Below, piece by piece: positions 6,227-15,014 of a stretch of 45,951 nt of DNA. The notes under the pieces were generated by a model that did no database searches, was not told the origin of the DNA, and saw only the letters and a list, made by a program, of their open reading frames with translations. Source of the DNA: Mesorhizobium sp. NFR06 (GTDB lineage Bacteria; Pseudomonadota; Alphaproteobacteria; Rhizobiales; Rhizobiaceae); the NCBI RefSeq assembly GCF_900115245.1, contig NZ_FOVT01000027.1, positions 1-45,951 of the forward strand. Reading direction: 5' to 3'. The translations under genes were made by a program, and so were the position numbers. Position 1 is the first letter of the stretch; each line of letters opens with the position of its first letter.

Positions 6227-8794
6227 CTATCCCTTCTTCGCGACCCTGCGGAAGGGTTTTTTGCCGTTTCCGCCCTTGGCTTCCTTCTCGGCGATCAAGG
6301 CGAGCGCCTCTTCCATCGTCACCGATTGCGGGTCCTTGCCCTTGGGCAGCGTCGCGTTGACCTTGCCGTAGTTGACGTAGGGGCCGTACTTGCCGTCGCG
6401 CACGACGATCTTGCCGCCGCCGTCAGGATGGTCGCCAAGCTCCTTCAGCGCCGCGGGCGTGGCGCCATTGCGGCCGCCCTTGCCCTTCTGCTGCTTCTCC
6501 GCGATCACCGAGACGGCGCGGTTCAAGCCGATCGAGAACACGTCCTCGATGCTTTCCAGATTGGCATAGGTGCCGTCATGCAGCACGAACGGGCCGTAGC
6601 GGCCGAGACCGGCCGAGATCATCTTGCCGGTTTCGGGATGCTTGCCGACGTCACGCGGCAGGCCTAGCAGCGCCAGCGCCTTCTCGTGGTCGATCGATTC
6701 GGGCGTCCAGCCCTTGGGCAGGCTGGAGCGCTTGGCTTCCTTGCCTTCGCCGCGTTGGATGTAGGGACCGAATCGGCCGCCGCGCAGGGTGATTTCCTCG
6801 GCGGTGTAAGGATCCTTGCCAAGCAGCTTGACGCCGTCATCGCCATTGCCGTTCTCGCCATTGGGATTGGCGGCGTCGCCGAGTTGGCGAGTGTAGGAGC
6901 ATTCCGGATAGTTGGAGCAGCCGACGAAGGCGCCGAACTTGCCGAGCTTCAGCGAGAGGTTGCCGGTGCCGCATTTCGGGCAGATGCGCGGATTGGAGCC
7001 GTCCTCGCGCTCCGGGAAGACAAGCGGCGCGAGTTCTTCGTTGAGCGCGTCGAGCACGTCGGTGACACGCAGTTCCTTGATGTCGTCGACGGCGCCCGAG
7101 AAATCCTTCCAGAAGTCGCGCAGGACGTCCTTCCAGGCCAGCTTGCCGTCGGAAATCTCGTCGAGCTTTTCCTCGAGCGATGCAGTGAAGTCATACTCGA
7201 CATAGCGCTCGAAGAAGCTTTCGAGGAAGGCCGAGAGCAGCCGGCCCTTGGCCTGCGGCACCAGCCTGCGCCGGTCGATTGTGACGTAGTCGCGGTCCTC
7301 GAGCGTCTTCAGAATGGCCGTGTAGGTCGACGGCCGGCCAATGCCGAGCTCTTCCAGCTTCTTGATCAGCGACGCTTCGGAGTAGCGCGGCGGCGGCTCG
7401 GTGGTGTGCTGGGTGGCGTTGATCGCCTGACGGGCAAGCTGCTCGCCGGCGCGGATTTCGGGCAGGCGGCGGCTTTCCTCGTCTTCCGCGTCCTCGTCCT
7501 TCTGGTCGGTATAGGCGGCGATGAAACCGTCGAAACGGATGACCGAGCCGATCGCCCGCAGTTCGGCCGAGCGGGCGCCGTTGACCGCCTCGATCTCGAC
7601 CGTGGTGCGCTCGATCTCGGCCGGCTGCATCTGGCTGGCGATGGCGCGCTTCCAGATCAGCTCGTAGAGGCGGGCCTGGTCGCTATCGAGATATTGCCTG
7701 ACCGAAGCCGGCGTGCGTTTGAAATCGGTCGGGCGGATAGCCTCGTGCGCTTCCTGGGCGTTCTTGGCCTTGGTCGTATAAAAACGCGGCTTTTCCGGCA
7801 GGTACTTTGCGCCGAATTCGCTGACGATGGCGCTGCGGGCGGCCTCGATCGCCTCCGGCGCCATCTGCACGCCGTCGGTTCGCATATAGGTGATGAGACC
7901 GGCGGTCTCGCCGCCGATGTCCATGCCTTCGTAGAGCTTTTGCGCGACCTGCATGGTGCGTGTGGCTGAGAAGCCAAGCCCGGACGAAGCGGCCTGCTGC
8001 AGCGTCGAGGTGGTGAAGGGCGGGCCGGGATTGCGCTTGGTGGGCTTGGCCTCGACCGACAAAGCCTTGAAGGTCGCACCTTCCAGCATCGCCTTGATGT
8101 CGTCGGCTTGCGCCTTGTTGGCGATGTCGAGCTTCTGCAGCTTCTTGCCGGCATAGGCGGTCAGCCGCGCCTCGAAACTGTCGTTGCGCGGCGTGCCGAG
8201 GATGGCGGCGATCTGCCAGTATTCCTCGCGGATGAAGCGCTCGATCTCGGATTCGCGGTCGCAGACCAGGCGCAGCGCCACCGACTGCACGCGGCCGGCC
8301 GAACGGGCGCCCGGCAGCTTGCGCCACAGCACCGGCGACAGCGTGAAGCCGACGAGGTAGTCGAGCGCGCGGCGGGCGAGATAGGCGTCGACCAGCGGCG
8401 CGTCGATCTGGCGTGGGTTGGCCATCGCCTCCAGCACCGAGGCCTTGGTGATGGCGTTGAAGACGACGCGGCTGACCGGCTTGTCCTTCAGCGCGCGCTT
8501 CTGCTTCAGCACTTCCAGCACATGCCAGGAGATCGCCTCACCCTCGCGATCCGGGTCGGTGGCGAGGATCAGCCCATCGGCATCCTTGACCGCCTTGGCG
8601 ATGTCGGCGAGGCGCTTGCCCGACGCGGTGTCGACCGACCAGGACATGGCGAAGTCCTCGTCAGGGCGCACCGAGCCGTCCTTGGCCGGCAGGTCGCGGA
8701 CATGGCCGAACGAGGCCAGGACCTTATAGTTCTTGCCCAGATATTTGTTGATTGTCTTCGCTTTGGCCGGCGATTCGACGACGACGACGTCCAT
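6227..8794 (-). CDS. topA: DNA topoisomerase I
   Basis: An 855-residue type IA topoisomerase that relaxes negative supercoils by cutting one strand. It opens with the Toprim domain (MDVVVVESPAKAKT at 1-14, DPDREGE at 80-86), and the active-site tyrosine is Y303 in LITYMRTDG. One C4 zinc-ribbon (CPKCGTGNLSL...CSNYPEC) is followed by degenerate repeats with GRFGPYIQRG, GRYGPFVLHDG and GKYGPYVNYG, the usual alphaproteobacterial C-terminus. I use the ATG at 8794, the first residue of the conserved domain, with AAGAGA upstream; an in-frame extension of 20 residues to 8854 is not conserved-looking. It leads the tightly packed run with rnr. Confidence 0.97.
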   Translation of the reverse strand: MDVVVVESPAKAKTINKYLGKNYKVLASFGHVRDLPAKDGSVRPDEDFAMSWSVDTASGKRLADIAKAVKDADGLILATDPDREGEAISWHVLEVLKQKRALKDKPVSRVVFNAITKASVLEAMANPRQIDAPLVDAYLARRALDYLVGFTLSPVLWRKLPGARSAGRVQSVALRLVCDRESEIERFIREEYWQIAAILGTPRNDSFEARLTAYAGKKLQKLDIANKAQADDIKAMLEGATFKALSVEAKPTKRNPGPPFTTSTLQQAASSGLGFSATRTMQVAQKLYEGMDIGGETAGLITYMRTDGVQMAPEAIEAARSAIVSEFGAKYLPEKPRFYTTKAKNAQEAHEAIRPTDFKRTPASVRQYLDSDQARLYELIWKRAIASQMQPAEIERTTVEIEAVNGARSAELRAIGSVIRFDGFIAAYTDQKDEDAEDEESRRLPEIRAGEQLARQAINATQHTTEPPPRYSEASLIKKLEELGIGRPSTYTAILKTLEDRDYVTIDRRRLVPQAKGRLLSAFLESFFERYVEYDFTASLEEKLDEISDGKLAWKDVLRDFWKDFSGAVDDIKELRVTDVLDALNEELAPLVFPEREDGSNPRICPKCGTGNLSLKLGKFGAFVGCSNYPECSYTRQLGDAANPNGENGNGDDGVKLLGKDPYTAEEITLRGGRFGPYIQRGEGKEAKRSSLPKGWTPESIDHEKALALLGLPRDVGKHPETGKMISAGLGRYGPFVLHDGTYANLESIEDVFSIGLNRAVSVIAEKQQKGKGGRNGATPAALKELGDHPDGGGKIVVRDGKYGPYVNYGKVNATLPKGKDPQSVTMEEALALIAEKEAKGGNGKKPFRRVAKKG

Positions 8795-9069
8795 GAGGTC
8801 TCTTATCAATTGTGAGGTGGCGGAAGAACTCCGCGACGCACGACGAAATCCCACTCTTTTCGTCGCTCACATGGCCGTGCTTTTGCAATCGGTCAAGGGG
8901 AGGGACCCAATTTGCGAAGCGGCCGTCGGCTATACACTCTAAGAGTGTATGGCAAAGATCACTTTTTGGGGGACAGTGACGTCCGCGCCTCAAACGGGCT
9001 GACGACTGCGAAAAGATGGCCGGCTGCCAGATCGAGGGACCCGGCAGCCGGAGCAGTCATGGCGTGAGC
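8795..9069. other. Intergenic region upstream of topA
   Basis: No convincing gene. Apart from the palindrome at 8932-8950, listed separately, I see only the presumed topA promoter region. The neighbouring PF03640 gene is transcribed toward it on the same strand. Confidence 0.5.
8932..8950. promoter_or_regulatory. Perfect 19-bp palindrome upstream of topA
   Basis: ATACACTCT, one central A, then AGAGTGTAT: nine perfectly paired bases on each side, in an otherwise GC-rich region, about 140 nt upstream of the topA start. The 9-bp arms and single-base centre look like an operator for a dimeric regulator. It lacks a long T run, so it is less like an intrinsic terminator for the PF03640 gene, which ends 120 nt to the right. 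Confidence 0.45.
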
Positions 9070-9447
9070 TCAATCAGCCTTGACGACGTGCCAGGCGCCG
9101 GCGACGCCTTCGCCGGTCATATCGCCGGCCTTCTTGTCCTTGACGAAGGTGTAGACGGGCTTGCCGTCATAGGCCCACATCTTGCTGCCGTCCTTGCGGT
9201 CGACGATCGTCCATTCGTCATCGGCCTTGGCGCCGGCTTCGGCCTTCAGCGGCGGCCAGTTGGCGGCACATTTGTCGTAGCAGCTGGATTTGCCCTTCTC
9301 ATCCTTGTCGAAGGTGTAAAGGGTCATGCCCTTGGCATCGGTGTAGATCTTGGTGCCACCCACTTCCGCTTCCTTCCAAGCTTCCGCGGCATGGGACGCG
9401 GCGGTGCCGAGCAGAAGGGCGGCAAACCCGAGTGCGATCGATTTCAT
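9070..9447 (-). CDS. Secreted PF03640 repeat protein (COG4315)
   Basis: A 125-residue exported protein. Residues 1-20 form a Sec signal peptide ending SHA, predicted to be cleaved before AEAW. The mature part has two copies of the PF03640 motif: YTDAKGMTLYTFDKDEKGKS with SCYDKCAANWPPL, and a second around DGSKMWAYDGKPVYTFVKDK followed by GVAGAWHVV. The two cysteines in CYDKC are conserved in the family. Members are periplasmic or lipid-anchored proteins of unknown function; this one lacks a lipobox. The ATG is at 9447; the gene stands alone, divergent from ccdA. Confidence 0.88.
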   Translation of the reverse strand: MKSIALGFAALLLGTAASHAAEAWKEAEVGGTKIYTDAKGMTLYTFDKDEKGKSSCYDKCAANWPPLKAEAGAKADDEWTIVDRKDGSKMWAYDGKPVYTFVKDKKAGDMTGEGVAGAWHVVKAD

Positions 9448-9612
9448 GACAATCTCCCTGAGAACAAGCGCTCGATTGCCGCGCGCTCATCCGAACAACG
9501 CATTGGCGCGGCCGTTTCTTCCTTCGCGAAGCGGCGACGTGCCACACAATGGTGATTGGCAGGCGCGCGCCGGCGTCGCTATATCGACGCCAGCACAATC
9601 GGGACTCATTAG

Positions 9613-10359
9613 ATGGCATTGGACATCGGCTATGTCAGCGCGGTCGGGGCCGGGGCGATCTCCTTCCTGTCGCCTTGCGTGCTGCCGCTGGTGCCGCCCT
9701 ATCTCTGCTACATGGCCGGCGTTTCGGTCGACGACTTCCGCGGCAATCAGGGCGTGACGGCACGGGAAGGCGCCCGCGGAGCGCTGCTCTATGCCTCGCT
9801 GGCTTTCGTGCTCGGCTTCTCGACCGTCTTCGTCGCGCTCGGCGCCGGCGCTTCCACCATCGGCCGCCTGCTGCGCGTCTGGCAGGAGCCGCTGGCGATG
9901 GCGGCGGGAGTGCTGATCATCCTGATGGGGCTGAACTTCCTCGGCGTTCTGCGCATCCCGCTTCTGTCACGCGAGGCGCGCTTCCAGTCGCAGGGCAAGC
10001 CGGCCAGCATGGTTGCCGCCTATGTCATGGGGCTCGCCTTCGCCTTCGGCTGGACGCCGTGCATCGGCCCGGTGCTGGGGCCGATCCTGACGCTTGCCGG
10101 CGGCCGCGAAACTGTGGGCGAGGGGGCGCTGCTGCTTGCCGCCTATTCACTCGGGCTCGGCATTCCGTTCCTGGTCGCGGCGTTGTTCTCCGGCGCCTTC
10201 ATGCGCTTCCTCGGCAAATTCCGCGTCCATCTCGGCAGGGTCGAGAAAGCCATCGGCGCGCTGCTGGTGGTCGCCGGCTTGTTCTTCCTCACCGGAGGCG
10301 TGCAGAGCGCGTCGTACTGGCTGCTGGAGAATTTCCCGGTGCTTGGAAGGTTAGGCTAA
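9613..10359 (+). CDS. ccdA: Cytochrome c biogenesis protein CcdA
   Basis: A 248-residue membrane protein with six hydrophobic segments that carries reducing equivalents from cytoplasmic thioredoxin to periplasmic thiol proteins, as needed for cytochrome c maturation. The redox cysteines lie in symmetric contexts: C22 in LSPCVLPLVPPY and C150 in GWTPCIGPVLGP, exactly the DsbD-beta/CcdA pattern. Length is normal for the family. It is transcribed away from the PF03640 gene and stands alone, with 204 nt before glmU, where I see no other gene. Confidence 0.93.
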   Translation: MALDIGYVSAVGAGAISFLSPCVLPLVPPYLCYMAGVSVDDFRGNQGVTAREGARGALLYASLAFVLGFSTVFVALGAGASTIGRLLRVWQEPLAMAAGVLIILMGLNFLGVLRIPLLSREARFQSQGKPASMVAAYVMGLAFAFGWTPCIGPVLGPILTLAGGRETVGEGALLLAAYSLGLGIPFLVAALFSGAFMRFLGKFRVHLGRVEKAIGALLVVAGLFFLTGGVQSASYWLLENFPVLGRLG

Positions 10360-10563
10360 CCCGCCGGACGCCTGAAGGTGTTGGCTGAATTGCAAGTGAC
10401 GAACAGGCTGAATGCAGGAAGCACGGCCTTCTGTAGCCGTCCGGGGATCCGCATAGTAAAATTCAGCCGCTCCATCATCTCACCGGAATTTAACCGCATT
10501 GGTGCAGCATCACGCGGCTGCTAGCATGCTTTTGATTCAGCTCTTTCATATGGTTGCCCGTTC

Positions 10564-11931
10564 ATGAGCCAGAGATCCTGCCTGTCCGTCATCCTCGCCG
10601 CCGGCGAAGGAACGCGCATGAAAAGCGCGATGCCCAAGGTGCTGCATGCCATTGCCGGTCTGCCGATGGTGGCGCATGTGGTGAAGGCCGCCGAGGCGGC
10701 CGGCGCGACTGGCGTGGCGCTGGTGATCGGTCACGGCGCGGAAGAAATGCGCAGGGCGGCACATAAATTCGCGCCGAAGGCGGAGACTTTCGTGCAGGAG
10801 CAGCGGCTCGGCACCGGGCATGCCGTGCTCGCCGCTCGCGAAGCGATATCAAGAGGTTACGACGATATTCTCGTGATGTTCGGCGACACGCCGCTGATCG
10901 GCGCGGGCGCGCTGACCGCCGCCCGGCGGAAGCTGGCGGAAGGCGCTGCCGTCGCGGTCATCGGTTTCCGCCCGCCGAGCCCGGCCGGCTATGGCCGGCT
11001 GGTCGAAAGAGACGACCATCTGGTCGCCATTCGCGAGGAGAAGGACTGCTCCGAAGAGGAGAAGAAAATCGGGTTCTGCAATGCGGGCATGATGGCGGTG
11101 GCCGGCAAGCACGCGCTGCAACTGCTCGACAAGGTCGGCAACAGGAACGCCAAGAGCGAGTTCTACCTTACCGACATCGTCGAGATCGCGGGCGCCGGGG
11201 GCCTCGACGTGGTGGCGACGGAGGCCAGTTTCGAGAATGCGCTGGGCATCAACAACCGGGCCGAGCTGGCGGAGGCGGAAGCGATCTGGCAGGCGCGCCG
11301 GCGGCGCGAGGCGATGCTTGCGGGCGTGACGCTGATTGCACCTGAGACGGTCTATTTCTCGCATGATACCGAAATTGGCGCCGATACGGTCGTCGAGCCG
11401 AATGTCTGGTTCGGGCCAGGCGTCAAGATCGCGTCGGGCGCCAGGATCCACGCCTTCAGCCATATCGAGGGCGCCACCATCGCCTCGAACTGCGATGTGG
11501 GGCCGTTCGCGCGGCTGCGGCCGGGCGCAGACCTTCGCACCAAGGCAAAGGTCGGCAATTTCTGCGAGGTCAAGCAGGCGACCATCGAGGAAGGCGCCAA
11601 GGTCAACCACCTGACCTATATCGGCGACGCACGTGTCGGCGCGGCGGCCAATATCGGCGCCGGCACCATCACCTGCAACTATGACGGTTATTCGAAATTC
11701 TTCACCGACATCGGCGAAGGCGCCTTCGTCGGCTCGAATTCCTCGCTGGTGGCGCCGGTTACGATCGGCAAGGGAGGCTATATCGCTTCTGGCAGCGTGA
11801 TCACCGAAAGCGTGCCGGACGATGCGCTGGCCTTCGGTCGTGCCCGCCAGAAGACGATCCCCGGCAAGGGCAAGGAGTTGCGTGAGCGCTTTGCTTCGGC
11901 GGCCGCGGCGAGGAAGAAGGCCGCGGAGTGA
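10564..11931 (+). CDS. glmU: Bifunctional UDP-GlcNAc pyrophosphorylase / GlcN-1-P acetyltransferase
   Basis: A 455-residue cytoplasmic enzyme that acetylates glucosamine-1-phosphate and then couples it to UTP, giving UDP-GlcNAc for peptidoglycan and lipid A. The N-terminal nucleotidyltransferase carries LAAGEGTRMKS with the following PKVLH motif (about 10-28) and GTGHAV; the C-terminal left-handed beta helix (about 250-450) shows hexapeptide repeats and the acetyltransferase signature around GAGTITCNYDG. Length matches the usual 450-460. The start is ATG 10564; a closer look at ATG 10551 shows it terminates within six codons. glmS follows 234 nt downstream. Confidence 0.97.
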   Translation: MSQRSCLSVILAAGEGTRMKSAMPKVLHAIAGLPMVAHVVKAAEAAGATGVALVIGHGAEEMRRAAHKFAPKAETFVQEQRLGTGHAVLAAREAISRGYDDILVMFGDTPLIGAGALTAARRKLAEGAAVAVIGFRPPSPAGYGRLVERDDHLVAIREEKDCSEEEKKIGFCNAGMMAVAGKHALQLLDKVGNRNAKSEFYLTDIVEIAGAGGLDVVATEASFENALGINNRAELAEAEAIWQARRRREAMLAGVTLIAPETVYFSHDTEIGADTVVEPNVWFGPGVKIASGARIHAFSHIEGATIASNCDVGPFARLRPGADLRTKAKVGNFCEVKQATIEEGAKVNHLTYIGDARVGAAANIGAGTITCNYDGYSKFFTDIGEGAFVGSNSSLVAPVTIGKGGYIASGSVITESVPDDALAFGRARQKTIPGKGKELRERFASAAAARKKAAE

Positions 11932-12165
11932 TCCTACAAACGGCGGTTTACAGAGGGTCGCAGCTGTCGCTAAAGATGAACTCGGATAGCGGAGCGGTGA
12001 AAACCGGGCAGTTGCAGTAACCCGATTGCAAGGAGCCGTCTGTCAAATCGCCGGCATCAGAAGACCGTTCCCGTTGACACGGAACGAAACGCAAATTGAC
12101 TTTCGCGGCGGCCCGGCAATCCCTAGATAGCGCTGGGTTTTCCGCTGGGAATCGGGGGCTGTCGC

Positions 12166-13989
12166 ATGTGCGGTATCGTTGGAATTATCGGCCGGCAACA
12201 AGTCGCACCGCTCATCGTGGATGCATTGAAGCGGCTTGAATATCGCGGCTACGACTCGGCCGGTGTCGCCACCATCGAGAATGGCGAGCTTGGCCGCCGC
12301 CGCGCCGAAGGCAAGCTGGTCAACCTCGAACGCCGGCTGAAGGACGAGCCGCTCGATGGCACGATCGGCATCGGCCATACGCGCTGGGCGACGCATGGCG
12401 TGCCGAATGAGACCAACGCCCATCCGCATTTTTCCAACGGCGTCGCCATCGTCCACAACGGCATCATCGAGAATTTCGCCGAGCTGCGCGACGAACTTTC
12501 CCGCGACGGCTACACCTTCGCCTCGCAGACCGACACCGAGGTCGTCGCGCATCTGGTGGCGCGCGAGCTCGCCAAGGGGCTGAAGCCGGTGGAGGCCGCG
12601 CATGCGGCGCTGAAGCGGCTCGCAGGCGCCTTCGCGCTGGCAATCATGTTCAAGGGCGACGAGGACCTGATCGTCGGCGCCCGCAACGGTCCGCCTTTGG
12701 CCGTCGGCCATGGCGAGGGCGAGATGTTCCTGGGCTCCGACGCCATTGCGCTTGCGCCCTTCACCAATTCGATCACCTATCTCGAAGACGGCGACTGGGC
12801 AGTGGTGCGCCGCAACGGCGTCAGCATCTTCGACATCAACGGCAACAATGTCGAGCGCGGCCGGCAGCAGTCGCTGTCGACCAGCTTCATGGTAGACAAG
12901 GGCAATCGCCGGCATTTCATGGAAAAGGAGATCCACGAGCAGCCGGAGGTGATCTCGCACACGCTGGCGTATTATGTGGATTTCGTCTCCGGCGTCTCGA
13001 AGCCGCTCGAGCTGCCGTTCGACTTCGCCAAGATCGGCCGGCTGGCGCTCTCGGCCTGCGGCACCGCCTATCTCGCCGGGCTGATCAGCAAATACTGGTT
13101 CGAGCGCTATGCGCGGCTGCCGGTCGATATCGATGTCGCATCGGAATTCCGCTACCGCGAGATGCCGCTTTCGGCGAACGACGCGGCCTTCTTCATCTCG
13201 CAATCAGGCGAGACCGCCGACACGCTTGCCTCGCTGCGCTATTGCCGCAAGGCGGGCATGAAGATCGGCGCCGTCGTCAACGTGCATGAATCGACCATGG
13301 CGCGCGAATCCGACGTCGTGCTGCCGACGCTTGCCGGCCCGGAGATCGGTGTCGCCTCGACCAAAGCCTTCACCTGCCAGCTTTCGGTGCTGGCCTCGCT
13401 CGCGGTGCGGGCCGGTGTGGCGCGCGGCACGATTTCGGCCGACGAGGAGCGGCGGCTGGTGCGCGAGCTTTCCGAGGCGCCGCGCTTCGCCACCCAGGTT
13501 CTGAAGCTGGACGAGCAGATCGAACGCATCTCGCGCGAGCTCTCCCGCTACAAGGATGTGCTCTATCTCGGCCGCGACACCAATTTCCCTTTGGCCATGG
13601 AAGGCGCGCTGAAGCTCAAGGAGATCTCCTACATCCACGCCGAGGGCTATGCGGCCGGCGAACTGAAGCATGGGCCGATCGCGCTGATCGATGAGAACAT
13701 GCCGGTGATCGTCATCGCGCCGCATGACCGGATTTTCGAAAAGACGGTATCGAACATGCAGGAAGTGGCGGCCCGCGGCGGCAAGATCATCCTGATCACC
13801 GACGCCAAGGGCGCGGCGCAGGCGGGCATCAAGACGATGGAGACGATCATCCTGCCCGCAGTGCCCGAGATCATCTCGCCGATCATCTATGCGCTGCCGA
13901 TCCAGATGCTGGCCTATTTCACCGCCGTGTTCATGGGCACCGATGTCGATCAGCCGCGCAATCTGGCGAAATCGGTGACGGTGGAGTAG
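12166..13989 (+). CDS. glmS: Glutamine-fructose-6-phosphate aminotransferase
   Basis: A 607-residue enzyme that makes glucosamine-6-phosphate from fructose-6-phosphate and glutamine, the first committed step toward UDP-GlcNAc. The Ntn glutaminase begins MCGIVGIIG with catalytic C2; two SIS domains follow (one around FFISQSGETADT, the next around GRDTNFPLAMEGALKLKEI), and the C-terminus is the expected PRNLAKSVTVE. The 234-nt region between glmU and glmS shows no glmS ribozyme core that I can recognise, as expected outside Gram-positives. Clustering with glmU makes this a UDP-GlcNAc supply locus. Confidence 0.97.
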   Translation: MCGIVGIIGRQQVAPLIVDALKRLEYRGYDSAGVATIENGELGRRRAEGKLVNLERRLKDEPLDGTIGIGHTRWATHGVPNETNAHPHFSNGVAIVHNGIIENFAELRDELSRDGYTFASQTDTEVVAHLVARELAKGLKPVEAAHAALKRLAGAFALAIMFKGDEDLIVGARNGPPLAVGHGEGEMFLGSDAIALAPFTNSITYLEDGDWAVVRRNGVSIFDINGNNVERGRQQSLSTSFMVDKGNRRHFMEKEIHEQPEVISHTLAYYVDFVSGVSKPLELPFDFAKIGRLALSACGTAYLAGLISKYWFERYARLPVDIDVASEFRYREMPLSANDAAFFISQSGETADTLASLRYCRKAGMKIGAVVNVHESTMARESDVVLPTLAGPEIGVASTKAFTCQLSVLASLAVRAGVARGTISADEERRLVRELSEAPRFATQVLKLDEQIERISRELSRYKDVLYLGRDTNFPLAMEGALKLKEISYIHAEGYAAGELKHGPIALIDENMPVIVIAPHDRIFEKTVSNMQEVAARGGKIILITDAKGAAQAGIKTMETIILPAVPEIISPIIYALPIQMLAYFTAVFMGTDVDQPRNLAKSVTVE

Positions 13990-14051
13990 CACCGTCACTG
14001 GTTGCTTTGGGCACAGTAGCTCGAAGTACATAGCTGCCCGTGGTCCTTGCA

Positions 14052-14108
14052 TTCGTCATCCACGGGCGGAGCGGGAGCGAAGCTCCTGCTCTGCCCGTGG
14101 ATGACGAA
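14052..14108. repeat. 57-bp near-perfect palindrome after glmS (repeat or terminator)
   Basis: TTCGTCATCCACGGGC at 14052-14067 pairs perfectly with GCCCGTGGATGACGAA at 14093-14108, and inside it AGCGGGAGC pairs with GCTCCTGCT with one G-T wobble. The result is a single long hairpin about 60 nt after the glmS stop. No T run follows. I recall similar hairpins with the core CATCCACGGG as a repeated intergenic element in Mesorhizobium genomes; that it is repetitive is inference. Confidence 0.6.
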
Positions 14109-14261
14109 GGGAAGGATGTTTCGGCTAATCGCGAACGGAAGCAGCTTCCATTTGGTATACTGAGAGTCGCGTCATAGAAAGGCGTTCTTAAAAACTTCGC
14201 AGTTCCAAACCGGCTCGGGGTTCACTAATCTTAGGGATGCAACCTGCGCCGCGGTGAACTC

Positions 14262-15014
14262 ATGTCCGACGCCCTGAAGACCTCTGGCATGACCCGGCTG
14301 AGGAATTATTTCCTGACCGGCTTCATTGTCTGCGCGCCGTTGGCGATCACGGTCTACATTGCCTGGTCGCTCATCGGCTGGGTCGATTCCTGGGTGAAGC
14401 CTTACATCCCCGCGCGCTACAACCCCGACACCTATCTGCCGTTTCCTGTTCCGGGCTTCGGGCTGATCGTGGCGCTGGTGCTGATCACGCTGATCGGCTT
14501 CCTGACGGCGAACATCGTCGGCCGCGCTATCGTCAATTTCGGCGAGCGGCTGCTCGGCCGCATGCCTCTGGTGCGCGGCATCTATGGCTCGCTGAAGCAG
14601 ATCTTCGAGACGGTGCTGTCGAACAAGGGCGATATGTTCCGCCAGGTCGGTCTGGTCGAATACCCGCGCAAGGGGGTCTGGTCGCTGGTCTTCGTCGCCA
14701 GCGAGAAGGAAACCGAGATCAACCAGAAGCTCGACCAGGAGGGCGATCCGCTGATCGCGGTGTTTATGCCCTGCACGCCGAATCCGACCACCGGCTTCCT
14801 GATGTATGTGCATAAATCCGAGATCGTGCCGCTCGACATGTCGATCGAGGACGGCGCCAAGCTGATCGTGTCAGCCGGCCTGGTGGCGCCGGAAGTCAAC
14901 GCCAAGCTGGTGACGCTGAATGGCGAGCATCTTGAAGGACCGCTAGCCAATCCGGCGCTTGGCGCTCAGCCGGCGCGCAGCAGCCGGACCGCCTCGTCGC
15001 GACCGAACAGGTAA
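14262..15014 (+). CDS. DUF502 membrane protein
   Basis: A 250-residue protein with two N-terminal membrane segments (about 18-42 and 65-90) and a hydrophilic C-terminal domain. Family marks are YFLTGFIVCAPLAITVYIAW, the PVPGFGLIVALVLI segment, GRMPLVRGIYGSLKQIFET and the later PCTPNPTTGFLMYV. This is the DUF502 family, widespread in Proteobacteria and of unknown function. The last 49 nt overlap the 3' end of recg on the opposite strand, so the two genes converge. The C-terminal 25 residues lie in this overlap and are low in complexity. Confidence 0.9.
   Translation: MSDALKTSGMTRLRNYFLTGFIVCAPLAITVYIAWSLIGWVDSWVKPYIPARYNPDTYLPFPVPGFGLIVALVLITLIGFLTANIVGRAIVNFGERLLGRMPLVRGIYGSLKQIFETVLSNKGDMFRQVGLVEYPRKGVWSLVFVASEKETEINQKLDQEGDPLIAVFMPCTPNPTTGFLMYVHKSEIVPLDMSIEDGAKLIVSAGLVAPEVNAKLVTLNGEHLEGPLANPALGAQPARSSRTASSRPNR

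Noticed and set aside
5339..6667. 442-codon open frame on the plus strand across the rnr-topA junction
   Set aside because: It runs antisense to two well-recognised genes and reads as low-complexity Ala/Arg/Asp sequence.
9549..10388. 279-codon frame overlapping ccdA in another register
   Set aside because: CcdA's cysteine motifs and six membrane segments identify the real frame; the other is Arg-rich noise.
12074..12129. TTGACA and TTGACT boxes before glmS as promoter
   Set aside because: No -10-like hexamer lies at 16-19 nt from either box; the nearest, TAGATA, is 22 nt away.
11932..12165. glmS ribozyme or riboswitch upstream of glmS
   Set aside because: The 234-nt gap shows no P1/P2 core of the glmS ribozyme, and this class is not expected in Alphaproteobacteria.
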